From: Ralstonia sp. UNC404CL21Col
GTDB taxonomy: Bacteria > Pseudomonadota > Gammaproteobacteria > Burkholderiales > Burkholderiaceae
DNA length: 64,000 nucleotides
Direction of reading: 5' to 3'
Assembly (NCBI RefSeq): GCF_000620465.1
Contig: NZ_JIBE01000004.1
Span: 248,001 to 312,000, forward strand
Each line of letters starts with the position of its first letter. Positions within the stretch are counted from its first letter, which is position 1. Position numbers and translations under genes: made by a program. Shown in pieces: positions 15,617 to 27,023 of the stretch. The notes below the pieces were generated by a model, which searched no databases, was not told the DNA's origin, and saw nothing but the letters and a program-made list of their open reading frames with translations.

Positions 15617-17158
15617 TTACGTCTGGAAGCGCCCCACCGCCGTGCGCAGCAATTGCGCCTGCTCTTCCAGCGACAGCGCAGCGGCCGCCGCCTGTTCCAC
15701 GAGCGCGGCATTCTGCTGTGTGACTTCGTCCATCTGGTTCACCGCCAGATTGACCTGCTCGATGCCGGAACTCTGCTCTTCAGACGCCGCAGAAATCTCA
15801 CCCATGATGTCCGTCACCCGCTTCACGGCAGTCACGACGTCCTGGATCACCACACCGGCCTCTTCCACCAGCGCCGACCCGTTCTGCACACGGCCCACGG
15901 AATCACCGATCAGCTCCTTGATCTCCTTGGCCGCGCTCGCTGAGCGCTGCGCCAGGCTGCGCACCTCGCCTGCCACCACGGCAAAGCCGCGACCCTGCTC
16001 GCCAGCGCGGGCAGCTTCAACCGCGGCGTTCAGCGCGAGGATGTTGGTCTGGAAAGCGATGCCTTCGATCACCCCGATGATGTCGGCGATCTTCTTGCTG
16101 CTTTCGTTGATGCCCGACATGGTCTCGACCACACGGCCGACCACCTCGCCGCCCTTGACTGCAATATCCGAGGCATTGACGGCCAGCGTGCTCGCCTGAC
16201 GCGCATTGTCGGCGTTCTGCTTCACGATGCTGGTCAGCTCTTCCATGCTCGACGCCGTTTCTTCCAGCGAAGACGCCTGCTGCTCCGTACGCTGCGACAG
16301 ATCGGCATTGCCCGCGGCGATCTGCTTGGTCGCACTGGCAATGGAATCCGCCGAGTTCTTGATGTCGCTGATCGTGCCGGTCAGCTGCTGCTGCATCTCC
16401 GACATGGCGAAAAGCATGCTGTCCCGATCGCCCGGACGGGTCTGCACCCGCAACGCCAGATCACCTTTGGCAATGCGCGAAGCAATATCCGCGGCGTAGG
16501 CCGGCTCACCACCCAACTGGCGTTGCAGGCCGCGCGTGACCGACACCACCACCACGGTCATCAGCAGGCCAATACCAAACAACAAGCCCAGCGATTGGAT
16601 CAAAGACGTGCGAAACGCCGCATCCACATCGTCGATATACAGCCCTGTCGTCATCGACCAATCCCACGGCTCGTAGTACGAGACGTAGGTCAGCTTCGGC
16701 TCAGCCTTGTCGCTGCCGGGCTTGGGCCACAGATAGCGGACGAACCCGCCGCCAGCCTTGGCCGTCTGGGCGATGTCCACGAACAAATGCTTGCCTTCCG
16801 GATCGGTTGCGCCAGACATGTTCTTGCCGACCATCTCGGGCTTGATCGGATGCATGACCGACACGGTGTCGGTTCTCGACAGCGAGAAATAGCCGTCGGT
16901 GCCGTACCGCATGTCTTTGAGGCGCGCGATGGACTGGGCCTTGGCCTCGTCCACCGTCATCTTGCCCTCCTGCGCCAGCTGGGCGTATTCCTTGATGACG
17001 CTGAACGCCGTCGCGCTGACGTTCTGGAGGTCGCGTTGCCGCTCCTCCATCCGCACAGTGCGCGCCCCCCAGGCGCTCCACAATGTGATGACAAGCAGGC
17101 ACAGCCAACTCAGGACAAGCGGCAGCCACAGCTTCTGACGAAGCGTGAGTCGATTCAT
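15617..17158 (-). CDS. Methyl-accepting chemotaxis protein with single Cache domain
   Basis: A 513-residue chemoreceptor. The start at 17158 has GGAGGGAAGGAAG upstream; longer options add only a poor N-terminus. Order: TM1 (residues about 12-32), a periplasmic sCache_2-type sensor (about 33-185, with [14 protein letters not shown] and [19 protein letters not shown]), TM2 (about 190-215), HAMP, then the signalling domain with the hairpin tip [20 protein letters not shown] and the conserved [18 protein letters not shown]. No C-terminal CheR-tethering pentapeptide; it ends GRFQT. sCache_2 receptors often sense small organic acids, but the ligand is unknown here. Confidence 0.93.
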   Translation of the reverse strand: MNRLTLRQKLWLPLVLSWLCLLVITLWSAWGARTVRMEERQRDLQNVSATAFSVIKEYAQLAQEGKMTVDEAKAQSIARLKDMRYGTDGYFSLSRTDTVSVMHPIKPEMVGKNMSGATDPEGKHLFVDIAQTAKAGGGFVRYLWPKPGSDKAEPKLTYVSYYEPWDWSMTTGLYIDDVDAAFRTSLIQSLGLLFGIGLLMTVVVVSVTRGLQRQLGGEPAYAADIASRIAKGDLALRVQTRPGDRDSMLFAMSEMQQQLTGTISDIKNSADSIASATKQIAAGNADLSQRTEQQASSLEETASSMEELTSIVKQNADNARQASTLAVNASDIAVKGGEVVGRVVETMSGINESSKKIADIIGVIEGIAFQTNILALNAAVEAARAGEQGRGFAVVAGEVRSLAQRSASAAKEIKELIGDSVGRVQNGSALVEEAGVVIQDVVTAVKRVTDIMGEISAASEEQSSGIEQVNLAVNQMDEVTQQNAALVEQAAAAALSLEEQAQLLRTAVGRFQT

Positions 17159-17266
17159 CTTCCTTCCCTCCAAGCGTTTTCTTGTGTCCGCAAGGCACTG
17201 GTGCATCGCGGCGCTCCCCTGGCGCGATTACACGCGCTCTGTTTGGGGTATCGAACGCGCGGAGGG

Positions 17267-17293
17267 AAAACTTGAGTAGGGCATGTACTCAAG
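17267..17293 (-). terminator. Rho-independent terminator of the PAS sensor gene
   Basis: Read on the minus strand: CTTGAGTA, loop CATGCCC, TACTCAAG (perfect 8-bp arms, 17271-17293), then TTTTCCC. It lies 39 bases after the stop of the 17332-18759 gene. Confidence 0.8.
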
Positions 17294-17331
17294 AAGACGC
17301 TGCCGATCGTAAAAGGCAGGAGAAAGAGACT

Positions 17332-18759
17332 TCAACGCAACGCGTTGGGGTTGATGCTTGGGAGTGCGCCACCGCTGGCCGGCGCAGGCGCAGCTGTCGG
17401 CGCGGATTGAGCCGGGACAGCCTCGGCCGCAGAAGAATCGATCGGCGACCACGACTCCCACAAGCCATGGCGACGCAGCGTTTCGGGCGCTTGCGCAACG
17501 GTTGAAGAAGCTGGCGCGGCAACTTCTGCCTCGGCCACCTTCACGACCTTGACCGCCATCTCGATATGCGACCCGGCCATTCGCACGGCGTTGCCGCCGG
17601 CGTCGCGCACGGCCACACCGTGCGCAGCCATCTGGCGATAGTTGCCGTCCTTGTGCCGCATCCGGAATTCCGCCACGTACGCCGGCGAGTTGCCGTCAAC
17701 ATGCGCCTGGATGCGGTTGAGCACCATGGGCAGATCATCCGGATGCACCAGTCGGAGATACTCGCTGGTGCTCGGACCGATTTCCTTGAGCGTATAGCCG
17801 AGCATGGCCGCAAAGCGCGTGGAGAACTGCGCGGCACGGGTGACCAAGTCGAACTCCCACAGGCCGACGTCCGCACCGTCCAGCAGCAGTTGATGGCGTG
17901 CGACCAGTTCGGCTTCGCGGCGGCGGTAGCTCTGCTCCAGGTCGTTGAGCGCCTGCACGGTTTCCTTGCGCAGACGAATCTCGCGGGCAGCGATGGCGGC
18001 CGCGGTGTCGCCCGTGGCGCGATCCCGATAGCCCAGCAGCAAAGCCGCGAGCACCGTCGCAACCGCCCCCACCACCAGCAGCACCTGCAACCCTGCCGGC
18101 GCATTGGCGGGCATGGCGGAGAACGTCGAAAACGAACCCGCAAGCGACGCCGTGTAGACCGCGTCCGCCGTCAGCGCGGTGCCGAACAGCACGCTCACAA
18201 ACAGGCTCACGCCCGGGCGACGCACCGCCACGCCCGTCGCGCCTGACCGCGCGGACAGCGCAAACTGCAGCGCCGCCGCGCACGCCACCGCCGACAAGAC
18301 AATGACGATAGCGAGCAGCCCTGCGTCTTCCCATGCGGTGGTGCTGAAGCTCGTTACACCGGCCAACAGCAGCACCGCCACCGGCCCACTCACGCTCAGC
18401 AGTACACCCAGCGAAAGCGCACGCACCATGCCCGCACGGCCGCCGAGGACGCACCACAGCGCCGCAACGGCCAGGCTCCAGCAGAACGAAGCCAGCGTCA
18501 TCACGAGCACGGCGGTGTCTTCGTGCAGCGGCCAACGTGCAAGCAGCGGCAGCAGCGGCACGGCCCACAGCCCGATCGCGGCAAACAGCGCTGTCATGAC
18601 CAGCGGCACGCGCGTGCGCGACGCGGTAGCGCTGCGCAAGTCATCGAGCAAACGCAGCAGCAAGCTGCCCGCACCGCAGGCCACGACAAATGGCAGCAAT
18701 GCAGGCAACGACGCGTGCGCCAGCGTATTGACCAGGTGAGCGATCAACACCTCATCCAC
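17332..18759 (-). CDS. Membrane PAS-domain sensor protein without an output domain
   Basis: A 475-residue protein. The N-terminal 245 residues hold about seven hydrophobic segments, similar in layout to the sensor of the 12687 gene. A coiled-coil-like stretch (residues about 255-285) leads to one PAS_3-type domain (about 290-400) with GLWEFDL, FAAMLGYTLKEIG and LVHPDDLPMVLNRI. After this only an Ala/Pro-rich tail remains; no kinase, GGDEF, EAL or MCP domain is present. The start is GTG at 18759 with AGGAG upstream. It may partner with the adjacent chemoreceptor or another signalling protein; this is inference. Confidence 0.72.
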   Translation of the reverse strand: MDEVLIAHLVNTLAHASLPALLPFVVACGAGSLLLRLLDDLRSATASRTRVPLVMTALFAAIGLWAVPLLPLLARWPLHEDTAVLVMTLASFCWSLAVAALWCVLGGRAGMVRALSLGVLLSVSGPVAVLLLAGVTSFSTTAWEDAGLLAIVIVLSAVACAAALQFALSARSGATGVAVRRPGVSLFVSVLFGTALTADAVYTASLAGSFSTFSAMPANAPAGLQVLLVVGAVATVLAALLLGYRDRATGDTAAAIAAREIRLRKETVQALNDLEQSYRRREAELVARHQLLLDGADVGLWEFDLVTRAAQFSTRFAAMLGYTLKEIGPSTSEYLRLVHPDDLPMVLNRIQAHVDGNSPAYVAEFRMRHKDGNYRQMAAHGVAVRDAGGNAVRMAGSHIEMAVKVVKVAEAEVAAPASSTVAQAPETLRRHGLWESWSPIDSSAAEAVPAQSAPTAAPAPASGGALPSINPNALR

Positions 18760-18797
18760 GACAGGGCGTCTCCTGTGGGTTCGAGCCGTTCAATGAA

Positions 18798-19823
18798 TCA
18801 GCCACGGGTTTGAAAGCCGTCCGGATTCATGCTCTGCCAGCGCCACGAGTCTTCACACATGCGCTCGATGCCGTATTGCGCGCGCCACCCCAGCAGCGAC
18901 GCCGCCAGCGCCGGATCGGCATAGCACGCTGCAATATCGCCGGGGCGGCGGTCCACGATCTGATACGGGACGGGCTTGCCGCTGGCGCGCTTGTAGGCCT
19001 CCACCACTTCCAGAACCGAATACCCGCGGCCCGTGCCGAGGTTGACGGTAAAGCCGCGGCCATCGCGACGCAGCGTGTCGAGCGCCGACAGGTGCCCGCG
19101 CGCAAGGTCCACCACGTGGATGTAGTCGCGCACGCCAGTGCCGTCAGGCGTTGGCCAGTCACCGCCGTAAATCGAAAGCTTCTCTCGCTTGCCCACCGCC
19201 ACCTGTGCCACATACGGCATCAGGTTGTTGGGAATGCCGCGCGGGTCTTCGCCGATCAGGCCGCTGTGATGCGCGCCCACCGGATTGAAATAACGCAGGT
19301 AAGCGATTTGCCACGCCGCATTGGAAATCTCCAGATCGCGCAGCACTTGCTCGCCCATCACCTTCGTCTGGCCGTAGGGGTTGGTGGCCGAGAGCGGAAA
19401 CGATTCGGTGATCGGCACGGTATGCGGATTGCCATACACCGTTGCCGACGAGCTGAACACCAGCTGGCGCACATTCGCATGCGCCATGGCGGCACACAGC
19501 GTCACCAGGCCGCCCATGTTGTTGTCGTAGTAGGCCAGCGGCTTCTGGACCGATTCGCCGACCGACTTGAGCGCCGCGAAGTGGATGACCGCAGAGATGC
19601 GCGAGCTGGCAAAGAGGTCGTCGAGCAGGCGGCGGTCGCGTACGTCGCCTTGCACGAACTTCGGTGTCTTGGCGGTGATCTGCTCGATGCGCGACAGCAC
19701 GGTCGAGCTGCTGTTGCAGAGATTGTCGAGACCGATCACCTGGTAGCCCGCATCCAGCAGTTCAACCCAGGTGTGCGAGGCGATGTAGCCGGTAGCGCCG
19801 GTCAGCAGAATGGTTTCTGTCAT
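18798..19823 (-). CDS. galE: UDP-glucose 4-epimerase
   Basis: A 341-residue extended short-chain dehydrogenase that interconverts UDP-glucose and UDP-galactose (or the N-acetyl forms). The NAD-binding motif is TGATGYIASH, with Ala where most GalE have Gly. The catalytic SSSATVYG and YGQTK (Tyr-x3-Lys) are present, as are LRYFNPVGAH and DGTGVRDYIHVVDLARGH, diagnostic of GalE. Full family length. The start ATG has a weak ribosome site. No polysaccharide genes adjoin directly; it may feed lipopolysaccharide or exopolysaccharide synthesis. Confidence 0.95.
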   Translation of the reverse strand: MTETILLTGATGYIASHTWVELLDAGYQVIGLDNLCNSSSTVLSRIEQITAKTPKFVQGDVRDRRLLDDLFASSRISAVIHFAALKSVGESVQKPLAYYDNNMGGLVTLCAAMAHANVRQLVFSSSATVYGNPHTVPITESFPLSATNPYGQTKVMGEQVLRDLEISNAAWQIAYLRYFNPVGAHHSGLIGEDPRGIPNNLMPYVAQVAVGKREKLSIYGGDWPTPDGTGVRDYIHVVDLARGHLSALDTLRRDGRGFTVNLGTGRGYSVLEVVEAYKRASGKPVPYQIVDRRPGDIAACYADPALAASLLGWRAQYGIERMCEDSWRWQSMNPDGFQTRG

Positions 19824-19991
19824 GGGGTGCGAGGTATCGAGGAAGGAGAGAGCTAGCGTGCCGGTTTGAACCGGGCATCGTCGTTCTACGCTGCGCCGAC
19901 CCGCTTCGCATCGCGTAAAACAGCGCGATCATAGCAAAGCCTGCCAGCCGCTTGCGGGCGGTTTGCAGCCTGTGTTGCACAAAAATTGGAA

Positions 19992-20972
19992 CTACGGCTG
20001 GCGGTCCGGATGGGCAGCCGCCTGCCACTCAGCATAGGCCGCGCGCAACCGCCATGCCGACGTCGCATCGCGCAGGCCCAGCGCGTACCCCACCTCAGCA
20101 GGGTCCGCGCCAGCGTCGAACAGCGCCGCCGTGTAGCCGTTGCGCAGCGTCTGCGGCGAGAGCCGTTCGCTGCGATGCAGCAATGCCGGGAGCGCGGCAA
20201 GCCAAGCCTCGACGCGCCGGTAGACCGACGCTGCGTGCATCACGCGTCCGCTGGCGTCGGCAACGAACACGCGCTCGCCCGGCACCTCGGCGTGTGCGCG
20301 TACCGCCAGCCACGCCGCCAGCGCGGGGCGCACGGCTTGCAGCACAGGCGCCCGGTAAGACGGGCCGCGCGGGCGCTCGACGGTGATCGTCTCCAGCGCC
20401 TCATCCACTTGGCGGAGCAGCAGCGATTGCACCTGCGCGACCTTCAGCCCTGCCCCATGGCAAACCGCCACGAGTGCACGGTCGCGCGCCAGCTTGAACG
20501 CACTGGCATTCGCAGCGGCCTCGCTGGCCTGCGCGCCCACCTCCAGCGAAGCCTCGATCGCCGCGCGCTCGGCGGCTGACAGGAACGTGGTCGGGTCGTT
20601 CTCGCCTTCGGCCAGCTTCTGCTGGACAGCGGTGCTTGCCGGGTTGTGCGTGCCCGTGCGTTGTTGCTCGATCTGATGGAAAACGCGCTCGATCAGACGC
20701 GCGTAGCGATATCGATGCAGCTTGGTCAGGCCCGATTCGTCGAGAAAGGCTGCGATGTCGGCGGCACTCCAATCGGCCAACGCGCGTTGGTGCGACTGGG
20801 CCCAGCGCAGCCATTTGCGCCACATCGCGCGATACACCGTCGCCGACGATTCACGATAGCCGCGTGCGGCGAGCCAGTGCTCGAAGGCTTGGGCGGGCTG
20901 CTCGGACCAGTCTTGCAGGCTGGGCTGGAACAGGTCCGGAACGGGCGTGGCGGGCGGCGTGAATGCAGTCAC
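19992..20972 (-). CDS. Degenerate tyrosine-recombinase/XerC-like protein
   Basis: About 326 residues if started at GTG 20972; the frame stays open further but would overlap the small plus-strand gene at 21060, so the start is uncertain. The N-terminal part is a SAM-like core-binding domain (AFEHWLAARGYRESSATVYRAMWRKWLRWAQ region). The C-terminal part aligns by eye to the catalytic domain, but key residues differ: the first Arg region reads GAGLKVAQVQSLL, the HxxR box is LSPQTLRNGY (His to Gln) and the second box is ALGLRD rather than LGH. A Tyr occurs in WRLRAAY. Probably catalytically impaired or repurposed; no attachment sites or mobile genes are nearby. Confidence 0.7.
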   Translation of the reverse strand: MTAFTPPATPVPDLFQPSLQDWSEQPAQAFEHWLAARGYRESSATVYRAMWRKWLRWAQSHQRALADWSAADIAAFLDESGLTKLHRYRYARLIERVFHQIEQQRTGTHNPASTAVQQKLAEGENDPTTFLSAAERAAIEASLEVGAQASEAAANASAFKLARDRALVAVCHGAGLKVAQVQSLLLRQVDEALETITVERPRGPSYRAPVLQAVRPALAAWLAVRAHAEVPGERVFVADASGRVMHAASVYRRVEAWLAALPALLHRSERLSPQTLRNGYTAALFDAGADPAEVGYALGLRDATSAWRLRAAYAEWQAAAHPDRQP

Positions 20973-21059
20973 TGCGGCAGCGGAAATACAGAAAGACGGG
21001 GCGTGGGCGAACCGGGGGGCAGGCAATTCGCGTATCCTGCCGAGCGTAACACGCAGCTC

Positions 21060-23424
<2,365 letters not shown>

Positions 23425-23687
23425 CTGAGGCTTGCCCGCGTAGCGCGTTGCATGAAAAAACTCAGCGTTCGCTTCATGTTTCGCGCTTTCAATGAGAGTT
23501 AAAAAAATAGACGCATGAAAGCGCTGTCCTGCGCTTGCTGAAGTGCGTGCCGTGACCTTAGATGCCATTGCGCAAGCCGCTCAACCGGCCATCGGGCCGC
23601 GGTAGCACGCAATAGGAAGCGGCACGCCTTGCAGTGGGGTGGGACGGTGCATGGGCACGACCACGGCCATTGCCGGAGGATCGCGCC

Positions 23688-25280
23688 ATGCCCGACCAGC
23701 CTTCCAACTCCGGATCATCCGATCTGCTGCGTGCCCTCGGCGCAGACCTGTCGACGCATCCGGGTGTGCTCTCCGAGCGCGAGCGCGAACTGCTCGCCAG
23801 CCTCGTCGCACAACTCAAGACGCAGACTACCGACCCGAACGTCGGCAACGCGATTCACACCGCGCTGACGAACACGCTCGGCAAGCGCGCCAGCGATGTG
23901 CTCGGGGCGGCCATCGCATCGCATCTGCTGGGCGGTGCGAGCCGCGTGCCGGTACATATCAACCCGGCGGCGGGGCCCGTGATAGCGCATCCGGTCGCAC
24001 CGGTCGTGTCCGAGCCGGGCATCTTCGGACCGGTCGCACCATCGCCCATTGGGCCTGTCGCGAACGATCCGAGCGGTGGGCCCTGGGTGTGGCCGCCGCT
24101 GAATCCGCCGCCCCTTTTTCCGCCATCCATTCCGCCGATCCCACCCAACCCCGGGCCGGGCCCGGTGCCGATCCCCATCCCCATTCCCGTCGATCCGCAA
24201 CCGGTACCCGTGCCGGGCGTGCCGCCATGGTTTCCGATTCCCGTGCCGCCGTCGCTGCCGCCGGACGACCCGTTCTTCCCGCACGGACCGCAGCCGATCT
24301 TCCCGCCGATCCCGCTTGGCGACCCGGGTGTTCCGCCGCCTCCGGAGCCCATCGACCCCGGCGATCCGCAACCGATCGACCCGGGCTGGCCGGGCGATCC
24401 GCAGCCGGGTGAGCCGGGCAATCCGGAACCCGTCGATCCTGGCGAGCCGGGCCCTGTCGGTCCTGTCGGCCCCGGCGATCCTGGAGACCCGGGCGGCCCA
24501 GGCCCCGTTGGTCCAGGCGAGCCCACCGGCCCGATCAACCCTGGCCCGGTGGATCCGGGTGGCCCCGGGCCGGTCGACCCTGGCAGCCCTGGAGACCCGG
24601 GCCCAGTCGATCCCGGCCCGTCAGACCCGGGCGCGCCGGAGCCCGGCCCTTCCGACCCGGAGGGCCGCTGGAACGGCGTGCTGGACCCTGGCGCGCTCGA
24701 ATCCATCATCGACCAGTTCGCCAGCGTGGCGGTGCTGCAGCAGGTGGCCGGCGTAGTGGCAGCGGCAGGCGCGCGCTTCGAAACGCAGGTCGTCTACACG
24801 CGTTCGATCGAAGCCAGCGAAACCCTGGCGCCGGCGCCCGTGCGCATCCAGGTGCTGCGCGACACGCCCCAGGTCGACAAGCTGCTTGTGGGGGCTGTGG
24901 AGCGCGCCTTGCCGGGCGCCGCCCGCCGGCTTGCTCCGCGCGCGCGTCAAGTGGGCCGGATCCGTGTTTCCGTGTTGGCGTTGCAGCCGGGCACCAGCAC
25001 GCGCATCGACCTGGCCAACCAGCCCGCCCATGCCAACGACGTGGTGCTGGTCGCAACGCTGGGCAGCACCGGCACGGCCAATGCATCGCTGCGCATGCTG
25101 CGCGGCCCGCTGCGCCTGGCGGGTGTCGACCCGCGCCGTGGGCAGATCGTGGTGCCGCTTTCCACGGGGCGCGCCGTGGTCGTGCCCGCATTGCGCCCGG
25201 CGGAAATCGTTGCCCCTGCCGGCGCGCACGCCAGGCCGCTGCTGGTCGCCATCGTGCTGGCCGAGCTGTCCGTCAAGTGA
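23688..25280 (+). CDS. Proline/glycine-repeat (collagen-like) protein
   Basis: A 530-residue protein with GGAGGA 8 bases before the ATG. Residues 1-90 are helical without a signal peptide (ELLASLVAQLKTQ, SDVLGAAIASHLLGG). Residues about 95-215 are Pro-rich with PPIPPNPGPGPVPIPIPIPV. Residues about 215-345 are Asp/Glu-Pro-Gly repeats such as DPGEPGPVGPVGPGDPGDPG, with short Gly-X-Y blocks but not a continuous triplet. The C-terminal 180 residues are a unique globular region (LESIIDQFASVAVLQQVAGV onward). It is the first gene of a tight three-gene set whose other members are Fe(II)/2-oxoglutarate oxygenases, so its prolines are plausible hydroxylation substrates. The secretion route is not evident. 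Confidence 0.78.
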   Translation: MPDQPSNSGSSDLLRALGADLSTHPGVLSERERELLASLVAQLKTQTTDPNVGNAIHTALTNTLGKRASDVLGAAIASHLLGGASRVPVHINPAAGPVIAHPVAPVVSEPGIFGPVAPSPIGPVANDPSGGPWVWPPLNPPPLFPPSIPPIPPNPGPGPVPIPIPIPVDPQPVPVPGVPPWFPIPVPPSLPPDDPFFPHGPQPIFPPIPLGDPGVPPPPEPIDPGDPQPIDPGWPGDPQPGEPGNPEPVDPGEPGPVGPVGPGDPGDPGGPGPVGPGEPTGPINPGPVDPGGPGPVDPGSPGDPGPVDPGPSDPGAPEPGPSDPEGRWNGVLDPGALESIIDQFASVAVLQQVAGVVAAAGARFETQVVYTRSIEASETLAPAPVRIQVLRDTPQVDKLLVGAVERALPGAARRLAPRARQVGRIRVSVLALQPGTSTRIDLANQPAHANDVVLVATLGSTGTANASLRMLRGPLRLAGVDPRRGQIVVPLSTGRAVVVPALRPAEIVAPAGAHARPLLVAIVLAELSVK

Positions 25281-25292
25281 ACGGAGGCCAGC

Positions 25293-26174
25293 GTGATCGC
25301 ACCCATGCTCGACTATCAGCCGGATGTGCTTGCACCGCGCGCGGCGGTGCAGCGCATCCGGGCGCGGGCCATGTCGGATCAGCCGCTGCATATCAACCCG
25401 CGGCTGCGCTTCGGGCAGTCCGAGCAAGGCTGGTTGCTGCATGTTGAAGACCCAGACCGCCGCATCGACCACACCTTCGCCATCAGCCCCAACGCCTGGA
25501 GCAGCCTGCGCCGGATGCGCCCCGGCGACATCGCCCCGTCGATGGACCCGTTCATGCAGAACGTGCTCGTCGATGCCGGCGTACTGATATCGGCCGCGCA
25601 GGTCGATGCGCCGCACGAGCCGCCGCTCGAAGCTGCGCGGGCGTCGTTCGCGCGCGAAAGCTATGGCGTGGTGACCGATGCCCTGCACCCGTACGAGGTG
25701 GCGGCCGTGCGCCGCTATCTTCGCCACGGCGTGCGCACCGGCGCCATCCGGTTTGGCGACCCGCAGGTGCCGCGCCGATACCGCGCGCACAACGACCCGG
25801 TGCTGCAGACCCTGCAGACGCGCCTCACGCCGCTCATCTCGCACGTGGTCGGCGTTCCCGTCAAACCGTCTTACGCGTACCTCGCGGCCTATACGCAGGG
25901 CGCGGTCCTGCACCGCCACGTCGATCGGCCGCAATGCGAATACAGCCTGACCATCGCCGTCGACTACACGCCCGAACCCACGCTCGAAGCCTCATGGCCG
26001 ATCCGCCTGGGCCTGCCCGATGCTGAAGTACTCGTCTATCAAAGTCTGGGCGATGCGCTCGTCTACGCCGGTCCGCGTGTGGTGCATTTTCGCGAGGCGC
26101 TGCCCGAAGGACACATCTCGACCTCGCTGCTGCTGCACTACGTCAACCTCAACTTCCGTGGGTCGCTCAATTGA
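25293..26174 (+). CDS. Putative Fe(II)/2-oxoglutarate-dependent oxygenase (first of pair)
   Basis: A 293-residue protein starting at GTG 25293, with GGAGG 6 bases upstream and only 12 bases after the preceding stop. The N-terminal 110 residues resemble a substrate-recognition or PqqD-like segment of unknown role (WLLHVEDPDRRIDHTFAISP). The C-terminal domain has a jelly-roll oxygenase pattern: HRHVD supplies the His-x-Asp pair (about residues 210-212), and GDALVYAGPRVVHFREAL gives the distal His plus an Arg that could hold 2-oxoglutarate. The family assignment rests on these spaced residues. Likely hydroxylates residues in the upstream Pro-rich protein (inference from the operon). Confidence 0.68.
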   Translation: MIAPMLDYQPDVLAPRAAVQRIRARAMSDQPLHINPRLRFGQSEQGWLLHVEDPDRRIDHTFAISPNAWSSLRRMRPGDIAPSMDPFMQNVLVDAGVLISAAQVDAPHEPPLEAARASFARESYGVVTDALHPYEVAAVRRYLRHGVRTGAIRFGDPQVPRRYRAHNDPVLQTLQTRLTPLISHVVGVPVKPSYAYLAAYTQGAVLHRHVDRPQCEYSLTIAVDYTPEPTLEASWPIRLGLPDAEVLVYQSLGDALVYAGPRVVHFREALPEGHISTSLLLHYVNLNFRGSLN

Positions 26175-26830
26175 CGCTCGAACCCCAGCACTTGCCGATG
26201 GCATCGCCCGACCTGTTACCGGTGGAGTTGGTCCACCCACCGTGGTGGGCGTCATGCGACGAATTCCTGCCGCCCAACGAACTTGAACTCGTGCGCGGAG
26301 CGGCGCTCGCCAACCCGGCGGCATATCGCCCGTCTGCGGTCCTCAACGCGGCAGGCGGTGGTGTCGAGCTGGACATCCGCCGCTCACGCGTGCGCTACGA
26401 CGAGCCGACCATCGTCGCCCTGTTCGAAGAACGCCTGCTCGCCTATGCCGACAACATTTTCGAGCGCCTGCGCATTGCGCCGTTTCCAGTGCAGCGGCTG
26501 GAAGTGCAGCTCACGGTGACTGGCCACGGCGAATTCTTCAAAGTCCACAACGACAACACGCACGCGCAGCTGCGCACGCGCCGCGTCACGTTCATCTACT
26601 ACTTTCATCGCGAGCCGCGCGCGTTTGAAGGCGGCAACCTGCGCTTGTATGCCTCGCGCACCGATGGCCGGCGGTGGCGCGAAACCGCAGATTTCGTTGA
26701 CATCGCGCCCGTGCAGAATCGGCTGATCGTGTTCCCGAGCTTCCTCATGCACGAGCTGCGGCCGGTGAGCGTGCCGTCCGGCCGCATGGAGGATGGCCGC
26801 TTCACGGTCAACGGCTGGTTTCACAGCTGA
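26171..26830 (+). CDS. Prolyl-hydroxylase-like Fe(II)/2-oxoglutarate oxygenase (second of pair)
   Basis: A 219-residue protein of the P4H/SM-20 type. The iron ligands are His-x-Asp in FFKVHNDNTH and the distal His in FPSFLMHELRPV; RFTVNGWF supplies the Arg expected to bind 2-oxoglutarate. FEGGNLRLYA is also typical. The start is taken as TTG 26171, overlapping the previous stop as TTGA; an in-frame ATG at 26198 is an alternative. The family hydroxylates proline in proteins such as collagen, EF-Tu and HIF. Co-transcription with the Pro-Gly repeat protein suggests that protein as substrate. Confidence 0.82.
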   Translation: MTLEPQHLPMASPDLLPVELVHPPWWASCDEFLPPNELELVRGAALANPAAYRPSAVLNAAGGGVELDIRRSRVRYDEPTIVALFEERLLAYADNIFERLRIAPFPVQRLEVQLTVTGHGEFFKVHNDNTHAQLRTRRVTFIYYFHREPRAFEGGNLRLYASRTDGRRWRETADFVDIAPVQNRLIVFPSFLMHELRPVSVPSGRMEDGRFTVNGWFHS

Positions 26831-27023
26831 GGCGCGATGTGCGCCGATGTGCGCCGATGGCCGGCGACGGTGTGAAGGATTTGCATCCCGCTTCCGTTTT
26901 TACAAACACGGCCATTGCCGCGCGTGCCGCAAATGGCGAAATGACAACGTGTGGCGCCGCCGCCCTTTGGCCGGCCCGGTTCTTGCGTGAACAGGCGTAT
27001 CAAGCACATTCACAAGAACCGGT

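Noticed and set aside
19992-21059. Integrated element marked by the recombinase-like gene
   Set aside because: No tRNA target, flanking repeats, other phage or transposon genes, or base-composition shift were visible.
26840-26866. Short direct repeat GATGTGCGCC before otsB
   Set aside because: Only two full units; too short to call a repeat element or operator.
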